Both the position numbers and the translations under genes were made by a program. Below the pieces are notes generated by a model. The model saw only the letters and a list, made by a program, of their open reading frames with translations, had not been told where the DNA came from and did no database searches. Shown in pieces: positions 1 to 5,771 of a DNA stretch of 7,284 nucleotides. Source of the stretch: Candidatus Methylomirabilota bacterium (GTDB lineage: Bacteria > Methylomirabilota > Methylomirabilia > Methylomirabilales > CSP1-5); contig JAKEGQ010000130.1 of assembly GCA_022615475.1 (NCBI GenBank), positions 1-7,284 of the forward strand, given 5' to 3'. How positions within the stretch are numbered: position 1 is the stretch's first letter; each line of letters opens with the position of its first letter.

Positions 1-194
1 CCCACCAGGCCCACGGAGCGCGCAATGGTGGTCAGTTCGGGGATGGTCCTATCGGTCAACTCGGCCAGGTTCATGAGACCCTCGCGGGGGGCGTCCTTGG
101 CCGTCTCCCGGGCCACTGCCTTGGCCTCTTTCGTCTCTTTCCCCTCTTTGGTCGCTTCCTTCACGGCATCACTCCCTTGGCGTTGGGACGGCAT
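1..194 (-). CDS. rho: Transcription termination factor Rho, N-terminal part (gene runs off the left edge)
   Basis: Rho is the hexameric RNA-dependent ATPase/helicase that ends transcription at C-rich, unstructured RNA. Only the first 64 codons are present. The segment starting at the internal ATG at 74 (MNLAELTDRTIPELTTIAR, then SVGLVG) matches the start of the Rho N-terminal helix bundle, usually written MNLxELKxKxIxELxxIAxxLGI. Upstream of it, in frame, is a 40-residue extension rich in Lys, Glu and Ala (about residues 12-33). I chose the ATG at 194 because a good Shine-Dalgarno GAGGGGAG (204-211) sits 9 nt before it. The ATG at 74 would give the textbook N-terminus and has GAGGG only 4 nt upstream, so it is the alternative. 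The RNA-binding and ATPase domains lie outside the window. The gene has its own promoter (478-506) and a long leader. The family call is fairly secure despite the short length; the start is less so. Confidence 0.85.
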   Translation of the reverse strand, partial: MPSQRQGSDAVKEATKEGKETKEAKAVARETAKDAPREGLMNLAELTDRTIPELTTIARSVGLV

Positions 195-203
195 CGCGCT
201 TTT

Positions 204-211
204 CTCCCCTC
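204..211 (-). promoter_or_regulatory. Ribosome binding site of rho
   Basis: The minus strand reads GAGGGGAG, then 9 nt, then the ATG at 194. This is one of the best Shine-Dalgarno matches in the window and favours the extended Rho start over the internal ATG at 74. Confidence 0.6.
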
Positions 212-288
212 TCTGCGTGGCTCCGGTCGCGGAACCCGTGATCTCCCAGTCCTCTTACCCTCTTGCGCTAGCCCCGGACCGACCCTCG

Positions 289-312
289 CGACCACGCGGC
301 GATGCGTGGTCG
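289..312 (-). promoter_or_regulatory. Perfect 9-bp stem-loop in the rho leader
   Basis: The arms CGACCACGC and GCGTGGTCG are exact reverse complements around a 6-nt loop. The adjoining GGGCG/CGCCC stem at 312-325 shares base 312, so the two could stack or compete. No U-tract follows, which argues against a simple terminator. Confidence 0.55.
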
Positions 313-477
313 GGCGCGATCGCCCCGGGCCCAGCGTGTCGAGCGGATTCTCGTTCTCCGTCTATGTGCACTACCCGATACAGGGGATCTCCCGAGGCTG
401 ATTCAGGGCTGGAGTATTGTGGTGGAATAATCTTGAAAGTGCTGAGGAGATGCCTCAAATCGGTATGTCCACTGTGA

Positions 478-506
478 ATACTACGAACCCATCCAGACCT
501 TGTCAA
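478..506 (-). promoter_or_regulatory. Sigma70-type promoter of rho, overlapping the end of coaE
   Basis: The minus strand has a consensus -35 box TTGACA (506-501), a 17-nt spacer and a -10 box TAGTAT (483-478, 4 of 6 consensus bases). The coaE stop codon TGA (505-503) lies inside the -35 box. Its orientation and position upstream of rho make it the likely rho promoter. The sequence CTTGACAAGG around the -35 box also occurs at the hrcA promoter. Transcription has not been shown. Confidence 0.7.
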
Positions 507-1114
507 GCTTTTTTTGAGGCATTCCGGAGCAGCCACTCGTAGATCTCCTGCACGCGCCGCTCGGTCTCCTGCAGCGCTCCCCCATTTTCAATGACGAAAT
601 CGGCCCGTCGCTCCTTCTCCCCCTGGGGCATTTGGCTGCCAATCCGGGCCAAGGCCTCTTTCCGACTCAAGCCTCGATCGGCCATAAGACGAGCAACCTG
701 CGCCTCTTCCGGAGCGGTGACGACCACCACACAATCGAAGTGACGCTCGGCCTCAGCCTCCATGAGGAGGGGGAGCTCCACCACGCATATGGCAACGCCC
801 TGTGTCCGAAGTTCAGCCACTCGTTTCTCCACCGCACTGATGAGGGCAGGATGCACAATGGTCTCGAGGCGCTTGCGTAACTGCTCATCGCCAAAGACGA
901 GCTCTCCTAACGATTTTCGATCGATGGTGCCGTCGCCACGGAGGATTTGGGGCCCAAACGCGTCGACGATGGCTTCATAGACAATCGACCCTGGCTTTTG
1001 CAATTCTCGGACCATCTCATCCGCATCGATGACCGCAGCCCCCCGCCGGGCCAACATCCGGGCGACAGTACTCTTGCCCGTGGCGATCCCCCCCGTGAGT
1101 CCCACGCGGATCAT
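503..1114 (-). CDS. coaE: Dephospho-CoA kinase
   Basis: CoaE catalyses the last step of coenzyme A synthesis, phosphorylating the 3'-hydroxyl of the ribose of dephospho-CoA with ATP in the cytoplasm. The 203-residue product has the family's usual length. It begins MIRVGLTGGIATGKST, with the Walker A P-loop GGIATGKS at residues 8-15. It continues with the conserved DADEMVREL (from residue 30), an IVHP motif in the CoA-binding region, the VELPLLMEA segment and a lid/base-binding region ending RIGSQMPQGEKERRADFVIENGG. The ATG at 1114 is the natural start because the P-loop must lie close to the N-terminus. It begins only 4 nt after the stop of the upstream nuclease gene, so the two are probably translationally coupled. 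Its stop codon is embedded in the rho promoter. Confidence 0.96.
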   Translation of the reverse strand: MIRVGLTGGIATGKSTVARMLARRGAAVIDADEMVRELQKPGSIVYEAIVDAFGPQILRGDGTIDRKSLGELVFGDEQLRKRLETIVHPALISAVEKRVAELRTQGVAICVVELPLLMEAEAERHFDCVVVVTAPEEAQVARLMADRGLSRKEALARIGSQMPQGEKERRADFVIENGGALQETERRVQEIYEWLLRNASKKA

Positions 1115-1118
1115 ACGA

Positions 1119-1985
1119 TTAAAAGACCATCCCTTGTTGTGCCCCTTCGAGGGCTGCGAGCAAACGGGTAAACTCCAACTCCCGAAAGAGGTCTCGCAGT
1201 CGCTTCCAATCGGGGAACGGGCGTCGCAGGGCCTCCGCCGAGACGGACAGGGGAACGTCGGTCCGGATGGCGACGAGGGTCCGGTTTTTCCTGATCTGCT
1301 CGGCGTGCATCTTCAGCGCCTCGCGGAGCTTTGGTCGCTTGACGCGATGCAAGGACTGGAGCAGATTCTCCACTGTTCCGAATTCCTGAATCAGCGCGCT
1401 GGCGGTCTTCTCGCCCACTCCGGGGACCCCGGGGATGTTATCTACAGCGTCCCCGGTGAGACTCATCAAGTCGGCCATCGCCTCCGGCCGCACCCCGTAT
1501 CGCTCCTCGACCTCCTGGGCCCGATAGGTCTTATCGCGCATCGGGTCGTACACCTGGATGGCAGGACCCACGAGCTGGAGGAGATCCTTGTCGCCGGAGA
1601 CAATCGTCACCTGAAAGCCATCGCTCGCCGCCTTTGTCGCGACCGTCCCGATGATGTCGTCCGCCTCGTAACCCTCCGCCATCAGGGTCGGCACATTGAG
1701 GGCCTCCACGACCTGATACACATACGGGATCTGAGGAGCCAGGGTCTCGGGGATGGGCGGGCGCTGGGCCTTGTAGGCTTCGAACTCCCGGTGGCGCTCC
1801 GTTTCGCCGCCGGCATCAAAGGCCACGGCCACATGTTCCGGTGCTCGCTCACGCAGTATCTTGAAGAACATCGTGGTAAAGCCGTAGATCGCACCGGTCG
1901 GGAGCCCCCGAGAGTTGCTCAAGGGTGGCAGGGCGTGGTAGGCGCGGTAGATATAGGACGTGCCGTCGATGAGGTAGAGCTGCAT
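1119..1985 (-). CDS. Stand-alone 5'-3' exonuclease (flap endonuclease), equivalent to the N-terminal domain of DNA polymerase I
   Basis: The 288-residue product is a metal-dependent 5' nuclease of the kind that removes RNA primers and flaps in replication and repair. It starts MQLYLIDGTSYIYRAYHAL, the canonical Pol I N-terminus, with metal ligand D7. It continues with D57, the substrate arch HREFEAYKAQRPPIPETL, EADDIIG (E107, D109, D110), SGDKDLLQL (D132, D134), TGDAVDNIPG (D179, D182) and the helix-hairpin-helix GVPGVGEKTASALI. All expected acidic residues are present. It stops after FRELEFTRLLAALEG, just where full Pol I passes into the 3'-5' exonuclease/polymerase part. No such domain follows, because coaE begins 4 nt later. 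The ATG at 1985 lies 13 nt past the rsmE stop with no strong Shine-Dalgarno; the open frame upstream of it lies within rsmE and is not coding. It could be called a split polA or a YpcP/ExoIX-type nuclease. Confidence 0.93.
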   Translation of the reverse strand: MQLYLIDGTSYIYRAYHALPPLSNSRGLPTGAIYGFTTMFFKILRERAPEHVAVAFDAGGETERHREFEAYKAQRPPIPETLAPQIPYVYQVVEALNVPTLMAEGYEADDIIGTVATKAASDGFQVTIVSGDKDLLQLVGPAIQVYDPMRDKTYRAQEVEERYGVRPEAMADLMSLTGDAVDNIPGVPGVGEKTASALIQEFGTVENLLQSLHRVKRPKLREALKMHAEQIRKNRTLVAIRTDVPLSVSAEALRRPFPDWKRLRDLFRELEFTRLLAALEGAQQGMVF

Positions 1986-1998
1986 CGTGTGAGGCCGC

Positions 1999-2751
1999 TC
2001 AGCGGAGGTCACCCCAGCGGTACTGGAGAATAGCGAGGGCGGCCACGGCGGCGGTCTCCGCCCGCAGGGTCCTGGGCCCCAGGGAGACCGGTACAAAACC
2101 GGCCCGCGTGAGGAGGGCGACCTCGTCCAGCTCGAGTCCCCCCTCCGGACCCACGACGATCCTGACCTCACCTGGAGGGGGCATCTGATCGAGGAGTGCC
2201 CCGAGCGTCCCCACTCGCTCCCCCTCCCAGAGGACCAGGGCTGTCCCCGAGCCGGGTCCGGCCACGTATCCCTCAAGGGGGTGTGGGCCGGTGATTCTCG
2301 GGAGGGTGAGGCGACCCGATTGCTCTGCCGCCTCGATGGCGATCCGCTCCCACCGGGCCACCTTTCCTGACCCCTCGGCCACCGTGCGCCTCGTCGTGAG
2401 AAGGACGACCTCGGCCACCCCCATCTCTGTCGCCTTCTGAATGAGAAAATCCATCTTGGGCCCCTTCAAGAGCCCCTGGAGCAACACAACCCGAAGGGGG
2501 GACTCTCTCGTCAGAGATCGCTCCGCCACGACCCGGCCAACGACCTGTCGGGGGGAGGCCGTGACGATCTCTACTTCCCACTCGCGCCCGGTGCCGTTGA
2601 AGGTCAGCACCCGGCTGCCTACCCCCATCCGAAGGACGCGGGTGATCTGGCGAGCTTGAGCCGGGCTGAACCGAACATCACCGCCCGGGATGGGCTTCCC
2701 GGTCACGTAGAAACGATCCACGACACACGGTCCGTCAACCGACTCCGCCAC
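1999..2751 (-). CDS. rsmE: 16S rRNA (uracil(1498)-N3)-methyltransferase
   Basis: RsmE methylates N3 of U1498 in 16S rRNA, in the decoding region of the 30S subunit, using S-adenosylmethionine. It is a SPOUT (trefoil-knot) enzyme. The roughly 250-residue product has the family landmarks in order: an N-terminal PUA-like part with QITRVLRMGVGSRV (about residues 35-48), the signature LLKGPKMDFLIQKATEMGV (about 94-112), AAEQSGR (about 141-147), and the knot with IVVGPEGGLELDEV and SLGPRTLRAETAAVAAL near the C-terminus. Two GTG starts are possible. The one at 2751 overlaps dnaJ by 17 nt. The one at 2721 begins VDRFYV, 13 nt after the dnaJ stop, and fits the family N-terminus equally well. Neither has a strong Shine-Dalgarno. 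rsmE (yqeU) also follows dnaJ in the Bacillus dnaK operon, there with prmA between, so co-transcription with the chaperones is likely. Confidence 0.95.
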   Translation of the reverse strand: MAESVDGPCVVDRFYVTGKPIPGGDVRFSPAQARQITRVLRMGVGSRVLTFNGTGREWEVEIVTASPRQVVGRVVAERSLTRESPLRVVLLQGLLKGPKMDFLIQKATEMGVAEVVLLTTRRTVAEGSGKVARWERIAIEAAEQSGRLTLPRITGPHPLEGYVAGPGSGTALVLWEGERVGTLGALLDQMPPPGEVRIVVGPEGGLELDEVALLTRAGFVPVSLGPRTLRAETAAVAALAILQYRWGDLR

Positions 2752-3844
2752 CGAAGAGTTCGCGGACCTTCTCGAAGAAGCTCCTGCTCAGCGGGGTCCC
2801 CTCGCCGTTCTCCTGACGATGAAGCTCCTCCAAGAGCTCCCGCTGTTTGTGGGTGAGATGGGAAGGAATCTCGACCAGGACCTTTACCCGGAGATCCCCT
2901 CGACCGTAGCCCCTGAGATTCGGGAGGCCGTGTCCTTCAATGCGAAACTCCGTCCCTGGTTGGGTCCCGGGGGGAAAGTGAAAGGGGATCATCCCGTTGA
3001 GGGTGGGCACCTGGGCGTCGCCCCCGAGCGCCGCGTGCGTGAAGCTGATGGGGACTTCACAGGTCAAATCATCCCCCTCCCGTCGGAAGATCGGATGCTC
3101 CGCAACCTGGATCACCACATAGAGATCGCCCGGCTGCCCACCTCGAAAGCCCGCCTCTCCCTCGCCGCTGATCCGGAGCCGCGTCCCCGTCTCGACTCCC
3201 TGGGGGATCTTCACCGCCACCATCCGTTCTTGGGTGATCCGTCCCTCGCCCTGACAGGTGGGGCAGGGAGAACCGATGATGCTTCCCTCTCCCCTGCACC
3301 GGTGACAGGTCTGATCGACGGTGAGAAAGCCTCGCGAAAATCGCATCTGGCCTCTGCCCCGGCAGGCCGGACAGGCCTGCGGTTTCGTCCCCGGTCGGGC
3401 GCCGGTTCCCCGACAGCTCTCACACGCCTCCAGCCGGGGAACGGGGATCTCCCTCTTCAATCCCTTGGCGGCCTCCTCCAAGGTGATCGTCATCGTATAG
3501 CGGAGGTCGGCCCCCCGGTGGACGGCGCTCCGCCCGCCAAACCCTCCGAAGATCCCCTCCAGGATGTCATCAAACAGCCCGAAGCCCGTCTCGAAGCCGG
3601 AAGCCCTCTCGGCGGCCAGCCGGGCGCCCCCGACCGTCCCGTACAGGTCGTACTCGCGGCGCCGCTCAGGATTCGAGAGGACCTCGTAGGCTTCGTTGAT
3701 CTCTGTGAACTGTTCCGCCGCCGCAGGATCGTCGGGATTCTTGTCGGGATGAAATTTCAAGGCCAGGCGTCGATAGGCCTTCTTGATCTCCTCAGGGGAA
3801 GCACTTCTCGAGACCGCGAGAATCTGGTAGTAGTCTCTACTCAC
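2735..3844 (-). CDS. dnaJ: Chaperone protein DnaJ (Hsp40)
   Basis: DnaJ delivers unfolded clients to DnaK and stimulates its ATPase. The 369-residue product is a complete type I DnaJ. The J domain (residues 3-68) has HPD at 32-34. The Gly/Phe-rich linker is at about 84-104. The zinc-binding region has four CxxCxGxG repeats with cysteines at 141/144, 158/161, 180/183 and 194/197. The C-terminal client-binding domains run from about 205 to 330. I chose the GTG at 3844, which begins VSRDYYQILAVS as expected, with AAGGA about 7 nt upstream. An ATG at 3886 would add 14 residues without resemblance to DnaJ. The GTG overlaps the 3' end of grpE by 8 nt, indicating tight translational coupling. The dnaK gene that normally lies between them is absent. 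Confidence 0.97.
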   Translation of the reverse strand: MSRDYYQILAVSRSASPEEIKKAYRRLALKFHPDKNPDDPAAAEQFTEINEAYEVLSNPERRREYDLYGTVGGARLAAERASGFETGFGLFDDILEGIFGGFGGRSAVHRGADLRYTMTITLEEAAKGLKREIPVPRLEACESCRGTGARPGTKPQACPACRGRGQMRFSRGFLTVDQTCHRCRGEGSIIGSPCPTCQGEGRITQERMVAVKIPQGVETGTRLRISGEGEAGFRGGQPGDLYVVIQVAEHPIFRREGDDLTCEVPISFTHAALGGDAQVPTLNGMIPFHFPPGTQPGTEFRIEGHGLPNLRGYGRGDLRVKVLVEIPSHLTHKQRELLEELHRQENGEGTPLSRSFFEKVRELFGGGVG

Positions 3845-4445
3845 CGCCCTGTCCTTGTGACGCTCCCTGTGTATCCGAAGGGGCAACTGCGCGGGTGGAT
3901 ACCTTGACCAGCGCTGGGCGGAGCACCTTCTGATCCAGCAGGTACCCCCGAAGCACCTCCTCCACCACGGTGTTCTCGGGATACTCCGGCGCCCGCACCT
4001 GTTCCACGGCGTGATGGACGACCGGATCGAACTCCCGTCCCACCGTCTCGATCTCCCTCACTCCCGCCTTCTCGAGCACCCCTCTGAACAGTCGAAGGGT
4101 GATCTCTACCCCCTCGATCAGGGCCTCGCTTGCCCGAGACGACCCCGCGGAGGAGCGCGCGGCGGCCAAGGCCCGTTCGAGATTATCCAGTACCGGAAGG
4201 AACTCAAGCAGCAGTCCCTCGTGGGCGGTTCGGATCAGCTCGGCCCGCTCCCGCGCCACACGCTTCCGGTAATTGTCAAGCTCCGCCGCCAGGCGCAGAT
4301 ACCGATCATGAAGCTCCTCAAGCTCCCTGGCCTGCGCCGCGAGCCTCGCCTCCAGATCGGGGGCCGCCTTTTCCCCGGCGGATCCCGCGGTACCCCGTTC
4401 CTCCCCGCTACCCCTTATCATGTCCTGCCGTTGCTCCTCGGACAT
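3837..4445 (-). CDS. grpE: Nucleotide exchange factor GrpE
   Basis: GrpE is the homodimeric exchange factor that releases ADP from DnaK. The product is 202 residues from the ATG at 4445 (MSEEQRQDM). A low-complexity, Gly/Glu-rich N-terminus (to about residue 30) leads into a long coiled coil (about 30-75), followed by the conserved ELDNYRKRVARE segment, the helix LLLEFLPVLDNLERAL and the C-terminal beta domain FDPVVHHAVEQV...NTVVEEVLRGYLL that contacts the DnaK ATPase lobe. The frame is open seven codons further to a TTG at 4466, but that has no Shine-Dalgarno, so the ATG is preferred. It follows hrcA by 65 nt, a gap that holds a terminator-like hairpin, and overlaps the dnaJ start by 8 nt. 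It lies under the CIRCE/HrcA promoter unless an internal promoter exists. Confidence 0.95.
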   Translation of the reverse strand: MSEEQRQDMIRGSGEERGTAGSAGEKAAPDLEARLAAQARELEELHDRYLRLAAELDNYRKRVARERAELIRTAHEGLLLEFLPVLDNLERALAAARSSAGSSRASEALIEGVEITLRLFRGVLEKAGVREIETVGREFDPVVHHAVEQVRAPEYPENTVVEEVLRGYLLDQKVLRPALVKVSTRAVAPSDTQGASQGQGGE

Positions 4446-4464
4446 TCCCGATGCCCCGAAAGGC

Positions 4465-4490
4465 AAAAGGCGAGAGGAAACCCTCCCGCC
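4465..4490 (-). terminator. Terminator-like hairpin between hrcA and grpE (possible attenuator or processing site)
   Basis: On minus-strand RNA, GGCGGGAG (4490-4483) pairs with CUCUCGCC (4476-4469), 8 bp including one G-U, around the loop GGUUUC. It is followed at once by UUUU (4468-4465), then GCCUUU. This resembles a weak intrinsic terminator inside an operon, so it may attenuate read-through or protect mRNA ends after cleavage. In Bacillus subtilis the dnaK operon transcript is, as I recall, processed between hrcA and grpE. The call rests only on sequence symmetry. Confidence 0.5.
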
Positions 4491-4510
4491 GTCGAGAGCC
4501 TAGCTCGATG

Positions 4511-5560
4511 CTACGAGGCCACTTCCGTCAGGGACCGGCTGACCAGCCTGGCGGTGAAGTCCACCAGGGGGACGATCTTATCGTAGTCCATCCGGGTCGG
4601 ACCGATCACCCCGAGAGTCCCCAGGAGCTGCTCCCCGCTATAGTACGGGGCCATCACGAGACTGAGGCGCTGCCATTCCCGGAGGACGTTTTCCGAGCCG
4701 ATGATGAGGCTCAGCCCCTGCTGGCCCAAGCATTGATCGAGAATCTTCACCAGCTTCGACGTTTCCTCGAAGGCGACAAAGATGGCTCGCATCTTCTCGA
4801 CGTCGGCGAATTCCGGCTCATGCATGATGTTGGTGGTCCCGTCGATGTAGACCTCTCCCTCCGTCTCCTCCGCAAAGCTCTTCTGGCCCAGTTTCAGTGC
4901 TTGGCGGAGGAGTTCGTCGTACATCGCCTTTTCCTCGGCCATCTTTTTGACCAGCAGCTGCCGCACCCGGGACAGGGACATCCCCTCCACCATGGCATTC
5001 AGCAGCCGGGCCATCTTGTTCAATTCTTCCTGGGGAATGACCTCATCGAGGGCCACCATCTTGTGGTGCACCTGTCCCGACGTCGTGACCAGGATGACCA
5101 GGATCCGTTCCGCCGACTGCTGGACAAACTCGATCCGCCTGATCGCCAACTGGTCCACCCGCGGCGCGAGGACCACGCCCACCGAGCGCGAGAGCCCGGA
5201 GAGGAGCTTGGTGGCCTCCCGCATCAGGTCCCCCACCTCTCCTTGGACGTGACAGAACCGCTTCTCGATCATTCCCTCCTGCGCGCGGGTAAGGGGATGC
5301 CGGTCCATCAGGCTGTCGACATAGATTCGATATCCGCGATCGGTCGGGATCCTTCCCGCGGAGGTATGCGGCTGGGCAAGATAGCCGAGCTCTGCCAAAT
5401 CGGCCATGACATTCCGAATCGTGGCTGGACTCAGGCGAAATCCGTATTTCCGCGCAACACTCCGAGAGCCAACCGGCTCGGCGCTGGCAATATAATCCTG
5501 GATGATCGCCCGGAGGACGTCCCGGTGCCGTTCGGTCAATTCAGCTGGCGCGCCGCGCAT
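4511..5560 (-). CDS. hrcA: Heat-inducible transcription repressor HrcA
   Basis: HrcA is the dimeric repressor that binds CIRCE and silences chaperone operons at normal temperature; its activity depends on folding by GroEL. From the ATG at 5560 the product is 349 residues, the family's usual size. The N-terminal winged helix shows LTERHRDVLRAIIQDYI, EPVGSRSVARKYG, LSPATIRNVMADLAELGYL and HTSAGRIPTDRGYRIYVD. A GAF-like core with an inserted dimerization region follows. The C-terminus has GTLGVIGPTRMDYDKIVPLVDFTARLVS. I chose 5560 because GAGGGG sits just upstream (GAGG core 6 nt from the ATG) and the protein then begins shortly before LTER. The frame is open to ATGs at 5590, 5596 and 5608, so up to 16 more residues are possible. 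The operator and promoter lie immediately upstream, giving autoregulation. Confidence 0.96.
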   Translation of the reverse strand: MRGAPAELTERHRDVLRAIIQDYIASAEPVGSRSVARKYGFRLSPATIRNVMADLAELGYLAQPHTSAGRIPTDRGYRIYVDSLMDRHPLTRAQEGMIEKRFCHVQGEVGDLMREATKLLSGLSRSVGVVLAPRVDQLAIRRIEFVQQSAERILVILVTTSGQVHHKMVALDEVIPQEELNKMARLLNAMVEGMSLSRVRQLLVKKMAEEKAMYDELLRQALKLGQKSFAEETEGEVYIDGTTNIMHEPEFADVEKMRAIFVAFEETSKLVKILDQCLGQQGLSLIIGSENVLREWQRLSLVMAPYYSGEQLLGTLGVIGPTRMDYDKIVPLVDFTARLVSRSLTEVAS

Positions 5561-5624
5561 CGATCCCCTCGTGCTAGCCCGATCCGACATTCCCATTGAG
5601 GAGCTCATCCCGTTCCGATCGGGG

Positions 5625-5651
5625 TTAGCACTCTCATTACGTGAGTGCTAA
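5625..5651 (-). promoter_or_regulatory. CIRCE operator (HrcA binding site)
   Basis: The sequence is TTAGCACTC, 9 nt, GAGTGCTAA: an exact match to the CIRCE consensus with the standard spacer and perfect arms. It lies between the predicted transcription start (about 5660) and the hrcA start codon, so bound HrcA would block initiation or early elongation. In the mRNA it would also form a stem-loop in the leader. Confidence 0.97.
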
Positions 5652-5666
5652 AACCATGTCTCTTTG

Positions 5667-5695
5667 AAGATAAAGATCGCCCCCCGCCTTGTCAA
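5667..5695 (-). promoter_or_regulatory. Sigma70-type promoter of the hrcA-grpE-dnaJ operon
   Basis: The minus strand has TTGACA (5695-5690), a 17-nt spacer and TATCTT (5672-5667, 4 of 6 consensus bases). The predicted start, near 5660, falls just before the CIRCE element. A vegetative promoter overlapped or followed by CIRCE is the usual arrangement for HrcA-controlled operons. No heat-shock sigma-32 box is apparent. Confidence 0.8.
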
Positions 5696-5715
5696 GGGTA
5701 ATTCGGCGTGGGGTG

Positions 5716-5757
5716 TTCGATGTTGAGCCTTGAGCCGTCACTTTCAGACTTTGGACG
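5716..5757. repeat. Degenerate 7-bp tandem repeat block
   Basis: Read on the plus strand in steps of seven from 5716, the units are TTCGATG, TTGAGCC, TTGAGCC, GTCACTT, TCAGACT, TTGGACG. Two neighbours are identical and most of the others share a TT(G/C)(A/G)A-like core. The block resembles the heptameric low-complexity repeats seen in intergenic DNA of several large environmental genomes, which give spurious peptides such as NIEHPTPN on the minus strand. Confidence 0.5.
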
Positions 5758-5771
5758 GCTCGACTGAGCGG

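Larger units (their letters stand above)
195..471 (-). promoter_or_regulatory. Long structured 5' leader of rho
   Basis: This gap of about 300 bases between coaE and rho has no convincing gene. If transcription begins about 7 nt after the -10 box of the promoter at 478-506, the rho mRNA has a leader of roughly 275 nt. On the minus strand it contains, in order: a small hairpin (TGAGG/CCTCA, 443-457); a C-rich, G-poor stretch (395-430, 14 C and 3 G in 36 nt) that looks like a rut site; a GGGCG/CGCCC hairpin (312-325); a perfect 9-bp stem CGACCACGC/GCGTGGTCG with a 6-nt loop (289-312); and a 7-bp stem with one G-U pair (219-236) just before the ribosome binding site. No hairpin is followed by a T-run, so none is an intrinsic terminator. 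E. coli rho also has a leader of a few hundred nt with Rho-dependent attenuation, so a similar autogenous control is plausible here but only inferred. Confidence 0.55.

Noticed and set aside
25..477. Plus-strand open frame across the rho leader and rho start
   Set aside because: It is antisense to the Rho N-terminus and leader, has no ribosome binding site of note and no protein-like pattern.
255..536. Minus-strand open frame of 93 codons spanning the coaE end and rho leader, a possible leader peptide
   Set aside because: Its start lies within coaE and upstream of the predicted rho transcription start, and the translation resembles no known protein. A shorter version starting at an internal GTG in the leader cannot be excluded but lacks a ribosome binding site.
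1986..2276. N-terminal extension of the 5' nuclease by 97 residues in the same frame
   Set aside because: The extension overlaps rsmE in another frame, is low-complexity Arg/Ser/Gly/Pro-rich, and the nuclease fold starts exactly at MQLYLIDG.
2819..3907. Long plus-strand open frame opposite dnaJ (362 codons), and similar ones at 1029-2033 and 4130-5599
   Set aside because: They are antisense to unmistakable genes. Their translations are rich in Arg, Pro, Gly and His with no recognisable domain, as expected from the complement of GC-rich coding DNA.
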